From positions 1 to 64,000 of the forward strand of contig NW_026992287.1 of assembly GCF_028769735.1 (NCBI RefSeq): a stretch of 64,000 nt of DNA, given 5' to 3'. Positions 20,104 to 31,183 of this stretch are shown here, in pieces; within the stretch, counting starts at the first letter, position 1, and each line of letters opens with the position of its first letter. Made by a program: the position numbers and the translations under genes. Origin of the DNA: Zonotrichia leucophrys gambelii (taxonomy: Eukaryota; Chordata; Aves; Passeriformes; Passerellidae). A model generated the notes under the pieces. That model was not told where the DNA came from. It searched no databases and saw only the letters and a program-made list of their open reading frames with translations.

Positions 20104-23100
20104 TTAACATGGGCAATCACCTCCTCCCTCTTTTAGATCTCCTATTTTTTGTTCATCACCTTTTCTTTGTTCCAGGCACTGGTTCTTCCAGTGTCCAGCT
20201 CTCTTGCAGAATGCACATTGATCTCTCCTTAGCCGAGGTGGTCCCTGCCTTAGCGGCCCTTGTCTACATTTTCCTTTTTCTTCTTCCCTTACTACTGCTA
20301 ATAATTTTTTCATCCCTTCTTTGAACTTTTCTTCCCGGTTACTAAATACTCTCCATTCCTTTTCTAGCAAAGTCTCTAAATCCTGCACTTGTCAGACCCT
20401 CTATCTTCTGAAGTTTGCGTCTAATGCCCCCTGTAGATTGTCCTAAGAATAAACCCACTAGATGTTGTATCCCTCCCTCAGATTCAGGATCTAAGGTTAT
20501 ATAGCGAGCATTGCATCCTGCAAATGTTCTAGAAGTTCAGAAAGTGTTTCAGAGGGACCTTGCTTAATTGTATATAGGGCTGACCAGTTTATTGTTTTAG
20601 GGATTGCCCTTTCTAACCCCCTCACTATGACGTCTTGATAATCCTCTAGTTTTTCCATATCATTAACATCATTAGCATTCCAGTGTGGATCCTGAAAAGA
20701 CATCTCTCATATTGCTCTGTTATTCTACAGGCATCTTCTGCTAAACCCCCAGCTACCTTTAAAACCAGTTGTTTTTCTGTTTCAGTTAAGGCATCCAATA
20801 ACAGCTGGAGATCTGACCAATCAGGTCGATGCTGTTTAATCATAAACTTTAATTTCTTTGCAACACCTATAGGGTCACTTTGATGATGCTTACCAATCTT
20901 TTCCCAAACCTCTAAATCCATTGTAGAAAAAGGAATTTTAACTAACATTGTTTTCCCATCAAGACTTACTGCCTCCCTCAAAAGTTCTTGTATAATTCCA
21001 TTTGTTTCCGAGTCCAGAATGCTGTAGGACACTTTGGAGAGGGCTCCTCTTCCTCCCTGTCACTGCTGGGCAGTTGGAAAGATTTAGGAGTAAGTAGAGT
21101 AGTCGAGGTGGGGGATGGAGTAGAAGCTGGAGTTGAAACAGAAACCAGAGTTGATTCAGCTGAGCTTAAAACTGGAGCTGGAGTTGAAATAGAAATAGCT
21201 TTGCTTAAAGCTGTAGCTGGAGTTGAAATAGTAATAGCCTTAATTGGAGTGTGGGATGAAATACGAGCTGGAGTTTGGTCAGAGATGTCAGGGGGTGGAA
21301 CAAGAGCTGGGGATGGAGTTGAGGTTGTTAACTGTCCTGAATTTGCTGCCTCTCTCTGCCTCCCTTGCCTTCTAGGGAGTGGTTCAAACAGATCCCCCAA
21401 CTCTTGCTCCAGTGAGTCAGCTGGGTATATTTTGTCTGGGTGTGTGCAGTTTTGATTTATGGAGCATGCACTACAACACCATTTCAGCCTCCCTCTACTA
21501 GTCTCATTGTCTTTTTCCAGGGCCAATACAAAGGAGTCAGAAGGAGCCCTGAGTCCACAATCCTTCAGCCACTCGGTGGTTTCAGAGGGAGAGAAACATG
21601 TCAGCATATGTCACTGTGTTGGTTTGACCAGGAAGAAGTGGGAATTCTGGGAGGCTGTGGACAAACCAATGGATGCTCGGAGTTTGATATTGGCACCTGG
21701 TGTGACCAGTGCGGTTTGGACACACCTCCGAGAATACACAGGGGTTAAAAGCAGAGCTTCAGCCCTGGAGATGCCTCTTGGGACGTCGAGGCGAAGAGGT
21801 CAGATCTCCCTCCCCTGTCCAGCCGCTGCTGCTGGTTTGAGCCTGGCACAGAGCCAGTGCCCCCATGAAAATGCCCTCACCCTGGTGTCTGCTGTGAGAT
21901 GTGACTAGGAATAAGCAAAACAGGCTCCAGCTTAAACATAAAGAACACTTTATTGCCTAAACTACAGAAAAATAGGAGAAAACTATAAGGAAAAGAGAAA
22001 AAAAAAGTTGAAAACCTTACAAAAAACACTTTCCTCCTCCCCACCACCAGAATTTCCCAATCCGATACATTCTCCCAAAATCACCAACTGCCCAGCCTGG
22101 CACCACCCTTTAGTATACTCAAACTTCAGTCCATGAAGAGGAGAGGAGTCCTTCTTGTTCCATAGGCTTCCCCTGGAAACACGCTGAAACCTCGTGTGCT
22201 TCCAGTGTCACTCGGCACCGCCCGGAAAAAGTCCTTTTGCCGCTTGTGACATCTTCCTTCCATGCCCAGTGCTCTCACCACTGTGCATGGACCAGAGCTG
22301 CTTCTAGGGCTATCTTTTAAGGATGCCTTGTCTCACTCCAAAAAGGCACAGTCTCTGCTTTGGGACATCTGTCCCCCCCCATATTTTTCCAACCCCCTGA
22401 GGCTGAGGGGTCCCCACGATGAACCCTCCTGGTTCTGAGGCACTGCCTCCCCCTAAGTGCAGTCTCTGTGTCACAGGAACAAACTGAGTCCATGGCTACA
22501 AGAAAAGTCCAGCCAAAAGGCAACTCAAATCATCTCTCACCACTCAATCATCTCCACATCTTTCGGGCCAGGTCCTTGTCTCATCTCATCTCCTATTTCC
22601 CTTCTTATTCAGCTCCGAGGGGGATCAGCATTTTTGCAAGGCCCCAATCATAAAAGAAAGGGGTTAAAACTTGCAGTTTCTGTCTGTCCCAGAGCACTCA
22701 GGTACTCCCACACGCGCTGCTGCTGCTCCGGCCGGCACTTCCCCCCCTTCTTCTCCTGGGCCGGCTGCTATCACATTCAGACGCTGGCTCTCCCTCTCTC
22801 TCTCTCCTGGCGGGAGTGTTACTGCCCGATGTCTCTTGGGGCTGCTCCTCCACCCTTCCATCCTTGAGGGCCTTCTCACCCCCATCTCTGTCCAGGCCCG
22901 GGCCTACCACATGGCTGCCCCTCCCCCGCCCAGCAGCAGCAGCTGGACAGGGAAGGGAGATCTGACCTCTTCGCCTCGACGTCCCAAGAGGCCTCTCAGG
23001 GCTGAAGCTCTGCTTTTTAACCCCTGTGTATTCTCAGAGGTGTGTCCAAACCGCACTGGTCACACCAGGTGCCAATATCAAACTCCGAGCATCCATTGGT

Positions 23101-23401
23101 TTGACCACAGCCTCCCAGAATTCCCACTTCTTCCTGGTCAAACCAACACAGTCACCTCTTCTCATTTCTGCTCCCATTTTAAAAACAACATAAGCTGTAA
23201 CAAAGTCTCATAATGTAGAGCTCCAGTTGGGAGCCACCTGACCCCCTCTTCAATCCTATGAAGTGGTCACCATTGTGTGGAAAATTTCACTAGGGTCTTT
23301 TTATTTTCTGTCCCTCCATACCCTACTAGTTCCTTCCAGTGTGCCAAAATACACCCTAAAGGACTACTTTTGGGGATCTCTTTACTCTGGTTTCTTCCCA
23401 T
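20104..23401 (-). pseudogene. gag: ERV-B2 gag, interrupted by a D-family LTR
   Basis: The best start is the ATG at 23399-23401, giving Met-Gly and a matrix region with S-P-L-x-x-x-L-x-x-W. A stop and then the D2 insertion (21615-23150) interrupt matrix. It resumes at 21607 with a Thr/Ser/Pro-rich middle region (about 21050-21330) with repeated I-S-T-P-A-type units. Capsid follows in two frames (20646-21032, 20497-20703). A nucleocapsid ends gag with one zinc knuckle C-x2-C-x4-H-x4-C near residues 57-70 of the 20104-20388 frame. Shifts near 21000, 20650 and 20400 break it. Capsid and knuckle layout are gammaretrovirus-like. Confidence 0.8.
21615..23150 (-). repeat. Fold-back D-family LTR (D2) inside B2 gag, with intact TSD
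   Basis: A near-complete minus-strand D LTR spans about 21834-23150. Its first 221 bases (22930-23150) are repeated in inverted orientation at 21615-21835, replacing the last six bases of the LTR. Both outer ends therefore read TGTGTTGG inward. The insert is flanked by GTCAC at 21610-21614 and 23151-23155, and gag coding sequence is continuous across it. The switch point at 21833-21835 has a TGG shared by both partners. Confidence 0.9.
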
Positions 23402-25143
23402 CGCTCCCCTTCTCCTTAACAAAACCAGCACTCTACTCCAGTCCTTATTACCTCCTTCTTTGCTTCTTGTCTCACTTCCACCCAAACCTGACTTCACAGA
23501 TTCGCACAGTCATCTTCTTGCACAGCCCACCGCTCAGGTACTAAATGTGACTTTCTGCACACCAATTTTAAAATCCTTGATTCTAAATCAGCTCGATCAG
23601 GGCGCTCTTGACACTGGGCATACTTTGTATACTGGGTAGCAGAAGAACAATAATAATATCCTGCACAAATCTTACACTTCAGTAACACCCACGCACAATG
23701 CCAACCTCTAGATGCACCAAAAGCTGCAGGAAAATTCCCACAAATACAAGCTATTCCATTTCGACTCTTTAAATTCTTCACAGACGGATGCTCCTAATCC
23801 AAAGCCACTAGTCCCCCAGCAGACATCTGATATAAACCTTCTAAGTATACTCTCTCATTTCCCCTGTCTACCCACCAGTTTACTGAATTCACAAACTCCC
23901 ACAAGTCGAGCCCAAACCACTGAAGCAAAGGAGTTCCCTCTATCCGTCTGGACAGATTGGATTCTCAGACCAAAACTATCCCTATTATGATTCTAGCAAT
24001 CAGCATCTACAAACACAATCCCCGTACTAAAACCACAAGTAAACTCTTATCAAAGGCTTCTACTTTTTCTTGCCAAACTGGCCCTGTCCTTTGTCTGTCC
24101 CAAATTAACTTCAAAATGTTCACATCTCAGCTCTCAAAAATTAATCAATTCTTTCAAACAAACCAGTTTTACTACTTCACATTCAACGTGTGCTACACTT
24201 ATAACTTTTGACACAAGATGGCAGCGTTGCCTCAAAAATACACCACAGCTCCAAACTCGACTACAACATAAACTAACATACAAAAAAAAAATCCCTTTCA
24301 TGCAATATAACAATATCACAATCTTATTATTCCCACGGGAAACACAAACACACTACACTAAAGCACGTAACCTCTATATTTCAAATTCCACAAACATAAA
24401 CACCTGAACAGCAAAATGCCACCCCTATAATTTCTCAGAGTCCCGAACCCTTTTAACATGAACACCAGGTGTTACAGTAAATTCCGTCCCCTGTAACCAA
24501 AACACACACACACGGTCACAGCAGGGAGGGGATTTTATTAAGGACCATGTGCCCTGCTCTCTTCGTTTTTCCCCAGCTGTTTCAGTCACCCGAGAACAGA
24601 ACCGCCAGTCCAAACTCCCACTTGTGTCGTGCTAACAGCACGTCTCAACAAACGCTCTCACAATCGTTCTCACAGTCAGGACACATTCATAATAGCATCA
24701 AAACTTTAGACCAGGATTTACCCTTACGACTGCTAGCCCTGAATTGCTAGCAAACTGAGCCCTCTACAGTGAAACAAATGGCAAAATCCCTTTCTGTCAG
24801 CAGTAAATGCCCGAGCTCGGTACATCAGTTCAGCAATTCTTTCTGCTGACAACCAGATTTCAACTGTAACTTCAGCTTGCAAGCACACTACAGAGGCACA
24901 AGTTGCACATGTAACACCTCCCATGACTTATCAACGGTCTTTCCTGACCACACGTATGCCTTACAGGTCACTACTTTAAACTGTTTTAATTTTTAAACAT
25001 ACCATTTTGTACAGTGTTTTAGTTGTCAGAGGTCCTTGTGTGCTGCTGAATGAACAGTCCGGGCAGCAGAGCCCACTCTTCCAGAAATATCCCAGAGGTG
25101 CCCTGAGGGGGTCCATGACCTGAGCTAGCCTCACAGCAGTCTC
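23402..25143 (-). promoter_or_regulatory. ERV-B2 long leader
   Basis: About 1.75 kb between the primer-like site and the gag ATG. It is C-poor on the coding (minus) strand, including a GT run (complement at about 24503-24513), like the B1 and B3 leaders. Short open frames on both strands differ among copies and are not supported as genes. Confidence 0.5.
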
Positions 25144-25163
25144 CTCCTGGCTTGGCTCCTTAA
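25144..25163 (-). promoter_or_regulatory. Degraded primer-binding site of ERV-B2
   Basis: On the minus strand AGCCAAGCCAGGAG aligns with the tRNA-Arg-like site of B1 and B3, with an altered TGG start and small insertion/deletion differences. Confidence 0.45.
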
Positions 25164-25164
25164 T

Positions 25165-25720
25165 TGAGTCATTAAAACCAAAGATCACGGACAAAGAGCT
25201 AACTAGTTAAAGTTAGAAAGCGGTATGTTGATTACACCAGTGGGTGGCACAGGGGTCGTCCCCAAAAGGTGTAACTGCCCAAGGATTTTTGCCTTCTATT
25301 TATTTCCCAAAATAATACATATGCATACCCTCAGCACCTCCCACGCCTGCTTTGTATTAAAATGAGGTTATTAGTCCTTCATGCGTGCACAGTTCTTCTG
25401 TTGAATTGGGTTGGTGGTCTCGAATTGGGTCAGTGGTCCCAGGGATGAAGTCAGAAAGGTCTTTGTCAGGTCTCTGTGACCCTCTGGCAAATCCAAGCCC
25501 CCCTGCTTTGTGATGGATTAACACAGAGTTCAGGTTCTGGGCATTGCTCTACTGGTTTCAGTATGTTCCTTTAATGGTTCACTTGCTCTGCTTCCTTCTA
25601 CAAATGAGCTCATAATATAACAATTAGCCTTAGCTTGAGCATCTAATAATCATTAACCAATCATTGGTGTATCTAACTTCAATATTAATTGATTCTAACC
25701 CTCAGCTAAAATCTTAACCC
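25165..25720 (-). repeat. Probable 5' LTR of ERV-B2 (diverged)
   Basis: Located just beyond the primer-like site. It has the same layout as the B LTR, including ATACCG after the polyadenylation region and the CTTT-AACTTT block. The U5 end reads TGACTCA on the minus strand. The outer (U3) border could not be fixed and is approximate. Confidence 0.4.
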
Positions 25721-25794
25721 TTTAAAATCATGATTCATCTCATCCTTCTCTCTCTTCCTTGGGCTTCCATTACCCCCTGGAGAGGCTCAAAGTT

Positions 25795-26227
25795 TGTTTT
25801 GGTCACCCTCTGAAGCCGCCTGAAACAACAACACCATCTGCAGCTGCGGGGGAGTCACTGCAGCCCTGCTGCCTCACTAGGAGCCAACAGTTGGAAGGAG
25901 TCACTGCCGCTGTTGCCTTGTCATGAGCCAACAGCGCTCCCTGACAGTTCTGGTCCTAACTGCACCAAAGGGGAAAGTACTTGACAGGCAGGAGAAGGCT
26001 GTTATTGGGTTTTTGGGGGGAGGGGGGGTTGTTGTTGCTATTATTGTTGTTTGTTTGGCCGTATATACTAGTAAAGAACTGTTCCTCTTTTTTTCCACAT
26101 CTTTGCCTAAAAGCTCCATAATTTCAAAGTTATAAAGTTATAACAATTTGGAGGGAAGGGATCATTTCTTTCCATTCAGGAAGGTTCCCTCCTTCCTTGG
26201 CCGACACCTGTCTCTTCAACCAGGACA
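25795..26227 (+). repeat. LTR-like interspersed repeat (P)
   Basis: Ends with CCAGGACA at 26227 and contains GTATATACTAG (TATA-like, 26063) and GGAAGGGATCA blocks that look like a songbird ERVL-type LTR. The left end is uncertain and no TSD was found. The small plus-strand frame here is not a gene. Confidence 0.4.
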
Positions 26228-26518
26228 CCTAATCAGGTAACACTTTTAAAAGCAGGAATATCAAATACTTTAGCATAAGACTGTTTGCTATGGTAAAGCA
26301 TATTCTAAACATACACTGGCTCAGTCCCCATAAGTCCTGTCTGATGCTAAGGGATATGAAAAAGAGCCTATGGACTTTATATTACACCAAGGTTTCCCTA
26401 GAAAAATAAGAATTCTTTGGGAAAATAAAAATTGGCAAGAAGGATTGTAAACACTGTCAAGTGACTTGCAGCTGGGGTGTAGAAAAATACATATATCATA
26501 ATAATTGTTGTTTGGCCT
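26228..26518. other. Unassigned sequence upstream of F1
   Basis: AT-rich, no clear reading frame or repeat border. Short Trp/Lys-rich stretches near 26400-26470 could be a worn env fragment, but I cannot support a call. Confidence 0.25.
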
Positions 26519-26909
26519 TGAGAGAAATTAGGGATTTGTCTTTACAAACAAACTGTAGCTTTGCTGACAAATGAAACTGGATATTGAAAGACGAAAGAAA
26601 CTATGGGGGAAACCCCTAAATTCCATAAGAATTAAAAATTAAAAGGGAGGGTTATACATTAGAGGGAAATCTTCAGTATCAGGCGTTCCGGGAAGTCTGT
26701 ACCTCTCAAGTGTCTCAACCAAAGGGGAAAGAGAGAAGAGAAATGCAGCTGGGAAATTAGGATAAAAAGGAGGCTCCGTCCTTCAAAAATTTGAGAGACC
26801 CCAGGGAAATGCCCCATGGCCTCTTCCTTTATTTGAATAAAGTAAAAGGACTCCTCTGTCTCCTTTTTGGACATAAACCTCTGATGTTTGTGGTTTAATT
26901 TTCCTAACA
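26519..26909 (+). repeat. 5' LTR of ERV-F1
   Basis: Starts TGAGAGAAATTAGG and ends TCCTAACA. TTTGTCTTTACAAACAA near its start is shared with LTR F2. An AATAAAG signal lies at 26836-26842 followed by the CTCCTCTGTCTCCTT block, also shared with F2. Confidence 0.7.
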
Positions 26910-26912
26910 AAC

Positions 26913-26931
26913 TGGGGACTCAGTCTGGGAT
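26913..26931 (+). promoter_or_regulatory. Primer-binding site of ERV-F1 (tRNA-Pro-like)
   Basis: TGGGGACTCAGTCTGGGAT begins three bases after the LTR and differs from the usual tRNA-Pro primer site by one inserted base and two substitutions. Confidence 0.7.
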
Positions 26932-27128
26932 CTTTCCACCTTCCAGGGCGGTGGGCAGTGAGCGGAGCTGGAGGAGCACCTCACCCAGTTTGGGTGATCA
27001 GCTCCCCTTGGTGGCAGCCGGCACCAGGCAATTGATTGGGTTCCCAAGACTGTCCAGGAGACAGATGAGTGGCGGACCAGGGGGGTCCATGAAGAGTCCA
27101 CAGGGAAGGACCACTGAAAATCTCACTG

Positions 27129-27134
27129 GTGAGT
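27129..27134 (+). promoter_or_regulatory. Candidate splice donor of ERV-F1
   Basis: GTGAGT preceded by CTG in the leader, about 200 bases after the primer site. This is a standard place for the env splice donor of a class I retrovirus. Confidence 0.45.
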
Positions 27135-27242
27135 AAAATGGCATCTTCTCGGAGCTAACCTGGGAGGACAACCATGGAGGGTAGCACAGGTGAAACAAGG
27201 TGCTCATGGAGGGTAGCAAGGGTAAAGCCAGGAAGGGGCCCC

Positions 27243-27627
27243 TGTCACAGACATCTTTTATGGAAAATCCTTTCCTTAGGATTTGTCCTCCTGAGAAGCC
27301 GAGAGGCCTCAGGAACAAAATGTAATCATTGATTATCTGCTACTGAGGAATGCAACAGGTGGATCTGTGATTGGCCCATGTTGGATGTTTGTAATTAATG
27401 GCCAATCACAGCCCAGCTGGCTCGGACAGAGAGCCGAGCCACAAACCTTTGTTATCATTCTTTGCTATTCTGTTCTTAGCTAGTCTTCTGATGAAATCCT
27501 TTCTTCTATTCTTTTAGTATAGTTTTAATATAATATATACCATAAAATAAAAAATCAAGCCTTCTGAAACATGGAGTCAGATCCTCATCTCTTCCCTCAT
27601 CCAAGAACCCCTGTGAACACCGTCACA
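27243..27627 (+). repeat. Solo LTR G1 in ERV-F1 gag (class II-like)
   Basis: 385 bp, TGTCACAGAC...CGTCACA, with AATAAA near 27545. Flanks GGCCCC (27237-27242) and GGCCCT (27628-27633) make a 6-bp TSD with one mismatch. It is related to G2 on the opposite strand. Confidence 0.7.
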
Positions 27628-28800
27628 GGCCCTGGCAAAAGGGATGACAATCCCATAATACCCCCGGAGAGTCCCTTGAGGAGAATGCTGAGGTCTTGGG
27701 ACAGATTATGCATTCACCCAGAGGTAACTATGGAGATCATGGTAAAATATTGTTATTTTTTGTGGCCAGAGTAGGAGTTGCCAAAGGAGCTTATATGGCC
27801 ACCTTATGGAACAGATGGAATTTGTTGCTGTCGAATTTTGTGGAGGTATTTAGAGGAGAATTAGAAAGGATGGATTGAAAGGGAATGTGGATTGATATGG
27901 ATTACACAAGAAACAGGAGAAATCTATGTATTACAGCGACCTTGGACGGTCACTGTGGTGAGAGAAGGACGAGAATCTTGTTTCTTGATCAGAAGGCTTG
28001 ATTTATTTATATAAGATATATAATACATTATAACTATACTAAAAAGAATAAGAAGAGAAGTTGCAGAGAGCTGCTCAGCTAAGAATAGAATAGAAGGAAT
28101 GAATAACAAAGTTCTGTGTGCAGGGAATCTGTCCCTGAGCTGCTCCTGTGATTGGCCTTTAATTGGAAACATGCAAAATGAGCCAATCACAGAATCACCT
28201 GCCACATCTCACAACAGCCGATAACAATTTGTTTACATTCTTCTTCTGGGGCCCTTTGCTTCCCAGAAGAAGGACAAATCCCAAAGAAAGGATTTCTGTG
28301 AAGAAATGTCTGCCACAATCTATGTGTTAAGAAAAAATACAGAAGAGGAAAAAGGGGAGGAAGAGGAAAATGGTGAGGATTGGGATGTTTTTCAGCACCT
28401 TCCCCTGTCTTGCCCTCCAGTATTGCCAGCTGCTGCAGATTCGCTGTATCCTCACCTCCCAGAGCAAAGGGATCAGGGAAATGCTGTTCCTACGGCCCCA
28501 CCTGAGAATAATGATGGTATGGGGGGAGGGAGGCTGCATATCATATCTCCCCCTAGAACTAGAAGAGGAACTCAATTTAGGACATCAGAAGCTCCCCCAG
28601 ACCCAAGAAGCAGGGGTACACCAGATGCCACTCCACTGGGTTCCTTTGGGGGGCCAAGGGGGAGGGTTTGGGTTTGTAATTGTACCACTTACTACCCAGG
28701 ATATAAGAGGATTGGGGGGAAAAAACAAAAGTATTCCCCCCATATTTGGGTGATCCCATAGGGATGGGGGAAAAGATAAAGGAATATTTGGGAAATGCGG
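27628..28800 (+). pseudogene. gag: ERV-F1 gag (matrix, proline-rich region, capsid start)
   Basis: Matrix shows the S-P-L-x-x-x-L-x-x-W layout shared with the A, B and H gag copies (near 27670-27710). A stop at 27772-27774 breaks it. After LTR G2, the frame from 28323 gives an acidic then proline-rich region. A shift near 28640 leads to a segment like the capsid start of A1 (P-L-T-x-x-x-x-R-G, near 28680-28715). Downstream, similarity stops and RT follows at about 28880, so capsid, nucleocapsid, protease and RT fingers are deleted. The gag start codon is not resolved. Confidence 0.65.
27927..28317 (-). repeat. Solo LTR G2 in ERV-F1 gag
   Basis: 391 bp; on the minus strand it begins TGTGGCAGAC. 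The flanks ATCTA (27922-27926) and ATCTA (28318-28322) form a TSD, and gag reads through when it is removed. It is in opposite orientation to G1, 300 bp away, so the two LTRs form an imperfect inverted pair. Confidence 0.7.
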
Positions 28801-28879
28801 ATTGTACATCTAAGGACTGGGATTTTCTTTTGGGGATTTTGTTTGGGCAAGCTTTGCAGAAAATATTGAGAGTTTATTC

Positions 28880-29479
28880 CACCCTCAGGTGTTAGGTTGT
28901 TGCAGTATGTGGATGATTTCCTTTTATCAGGGGAACAGGAAAAGGTGGTTAAGGAAGCTACTGTAAAGATACTTAATTTTGTTGAAAAAAAAACACCAAA
29001 AAAACACTTGGAGTGTTTGAAAAGAGGGTGCAGTTGGTAGAGAAAAAAAAAAAAAGGGTCGGATATTTGGGAACATATTCTGACTGGGGGATTGTGGTGT
29101 ATTGATCCAGAAAGAATACAAGGGATTTTGCAGGTGCCATTACCCGGAACAAGAAAGGAGTTGCAGCGGTTTTTGGGGCTGATGGGGTTCTGCACAGTAC
29201 GGACTGAAGATTTTTCTGTTGTGGCCAGACATTTGTATGGCTTGTTAACCCAACACAGTCCTGGTGTCATAATATGGACACCAAAAAGAGAGCAAAGTTA
29301 AAAAAAAAAAAAAATTAAAAGAGAAATTGGTTAATGCCCAAGTCTGAGCTCTTCCAGACTCAGAAAAGGAATTTGAACTACCTGGTAGCCAGAGACTGGC
29401 CCCATTGTCTGCAGGACTGTGCAGCTGGGGCTCTGATTTCAGCTGAGACCTGGGGGATGACAAGGGGAGGGTGTCTGGT
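28880..29479 (+). pseudogene. pol: ERV-F1 reverse transcriptase fragment
   Basis: The catalytic Y-V-D-D box is at 28906-28917, followed by a thumb-like segment and the clear F-L-G-L-M-G-F-C motif near 29172-29196 in the frame 29092-29301. A-runs near 28985, 29043 and 29299 have caused shifts, and several stops are present. The order fits class I RT (compare A2 at 45528-45800). The fragment ends against LTR H1 at 29480. Confidence 0.65.
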
Positions 29480-30170
29480 TGTACTGCATTAGTGTAAAAC
29501 TCTGAATTCCATATTAAGTGTTAGCTCTCTTCACATTTTGGTCAGACAAAACAATCCTTTCAGGCCTGAGAACCAAGGCCACCGTCTGCCTTGGGCCCCA
29601 AAAAGTATAAACAAAAGTGAAGGGGGAGGGGGGGGAAGCAAACCGGGGAAATATGACTTCATTACCTGAAGCTATAATTGGACAATAAACCTCTGATATG
29701 CAAATAGACCACACATATCCATCTGAGAAACTCATGACCATCGTCCTTCTTGGGTGTAGTCTCTATGAGACTTTTGCTCTGCCCAATGTGCATCTATTGA
29801 AGGCCTTTAATAAATACCTGTTGGGAGAGTAGCTAAGAATTGAAAAAGTACAAGGTCATGGCTAATTCTAAGTCCTGCACCTGCAAGATAGCATGTCCTT
29901 GGGCCTAGCTGTAGTATGATAACAAATAGTGAAAGAGACATGAGAAAAGAGAGATGCAACCCCTAAGGAATGGGGAAGAGCTGATGTTGTGGTGTGGCCA
30001 ATGCACAGTGTAAATTACAGAATATTCATGAGCTTATTACTTGCTGTATAAGTGTCTGATGCTCTCTTCAATAAATGGAGCTTGCTGAACACTCACATTG
30101 AGAGTCTCAAGCCTTCCCTGCACTGAGACAAATAGCATTCTGCAACAAATACCTACTTTATTCTTTTAAC
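29480..30170 (+). repeat. LTR H1 (family H), carrying a nested solo LTR
   Basis: Starts TGTACTGCATTAG like H2 at 37699 and follows it to AATAAATACC near 29811. A solo LTR (29819-30147) is inserted there. Similarity resumes to about 30165, after which H1 and H2 diverge. H1 may end TTTTAACA near 30167. Confidence 0.6.
29819..30147 (+). repeat. Solo LTR I nested in H1 (alpha/beta-retrovirus-like)
   Basis: 329 bp with ends TGTTGGGAG and CTGCAACA and an AATAAA signal near 30071. The TSD AATACC is perfect at 29813-29818 and 30148-30153. Size and 6-bp TSD suit class II. It is younger than H1. Confidence 0.85.
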
Positions 30171-30779
30171 ACCAGTGCCAGCAGCAGCACCGGCAGCTGA
30201 CCTGTGCCTCAGAACAGGTTGGACAAGAACAGGATACCATTTCCACTAGTGCATGAAGAAACTTGGTACATTACAATCCTTATGCTCTACTGGCCTTGGC
30301 TTTGGAAATAACAATAGAAGATGTCTAGAGGACACATTTATTGTAGAACTGTGATTAAGTCCAGAAGACCGAGCATAGTTTCATAGACATCTCTTGCCTC
30401 GGACACATTCTGTCCCATAGATCAGCTCCTCCATCTCACCTGTCACGTCGCAGCAGAACAGGTGATTGTGGGCTCAGACGCGGTTCTCTCACCTCCACGA
30501 TCAGTTTCGGGAGCTTGCCAATTGCCACCAGGTAGTCTGGTCCTTTTCCTCTCATGGAGGTACCAATTATCTGCGATTGAGAAAGACTGGGACAGCTGAC
30601 TGGTGATCAGAATCCGAATTTGCTGTGGATTACACATGCTAATATACCATTCTAGGAAGGCTAGTAATTTTTTACTACAATTATTGGGTTAATAATCACA
30701 AAAGCAAACTTATACATTTTTGCAACATGTCTTCTGCTTGCAGAAATTGATTCGATCTTCTTCCCTGTCGCCAGTCTGA
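30171..30779. other. Unassigned sequence
   Basis: No frame, LTR border or known repeat could be supported. The sequence is AT-rich after 30620. Confidence 0.3.
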
Positions 30780-31178
30780 TCCAATCCTCTTGTAATCTTC
30801 AAAGCTCTGTTTGTTCTTGCCAAGGCATTCTGATTATCAAATCTTTTATGCTAATTTGGTCCAAAGTACTCTGTCTTTGCAACGCTGCTATACAATTTCT
30901 TTGATAGCTGTAATGTAGGTACCTCTATCATGCACTATATTTGTATCTACTAGCAGTTTTTTGTTTTATCTTGTGTAGTAAGTCTGTTTAAAGTCCTCTG
31001 TGTGTTAATCTTGTGTCTATTTAATAAATAATTCATTATATAATATACCTAATTGGCCATTCTTAAGGACTTGCAAGCGAGATCAATTTGGGGTGCAGGC
31101 CGCCTCAAACGGAGCTACTGCCAGAAATCTGAGACCAAAGCAGGACTGGTCTAGAAACTCCTGCCGCCATTTGTAATA
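30780..31178 (+). repeat. LTR-like repeat L1
   Basis: Similar to 33019-33341 in the block TAATAAATAATTCA (polyadenylation signal, near 31023) and in the following GGCCATTCTTAA...GCCAGAAATCTGAG part. Both copies lie on the plus strand and flank an integrase remnant, so they may be the two LTRs of one internally deleted element. The left border is approximate. Confidence 0.5.
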
Positions 31179-31183
31179 TTTAC

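Larger units (their letters stand above)
18561..25720 (-). mobile_element. ERV-B2: minus-strand gammaretrovirus-like provirus (5' half)
   Basis: Reading right to left: a diverged 5' LTR (about 25165-25720), a tRNA-Arg-like primer site, a long AC-rich (plus-strand) leader, gag with a D-family LTR inserted in it, protease, and RT cut off at 18561 by the B1 3' LTR. RNase H, integrase, env and the 3' LTR are not present. It belongs to the same broad family as B1 and B3 but to a different branch that still had full gag. Confidence 0.75.
26519..29479 (+). mobile_element. ERV-F1: degraded class I provirus (5' half)
   Basis: 5' LTR (26519-26909), tRNA-Pro-like primer site, splice donor, gag matrix and proline-rich regions, capsid start, then a deletion to the RT palm and thumb. 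Solo LTRs G1 and G2 are inserted in gag. The element ends at 29479 against LTR H1. A solo LTR of the same family is at 61629-62121. Confidence 0.7.
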
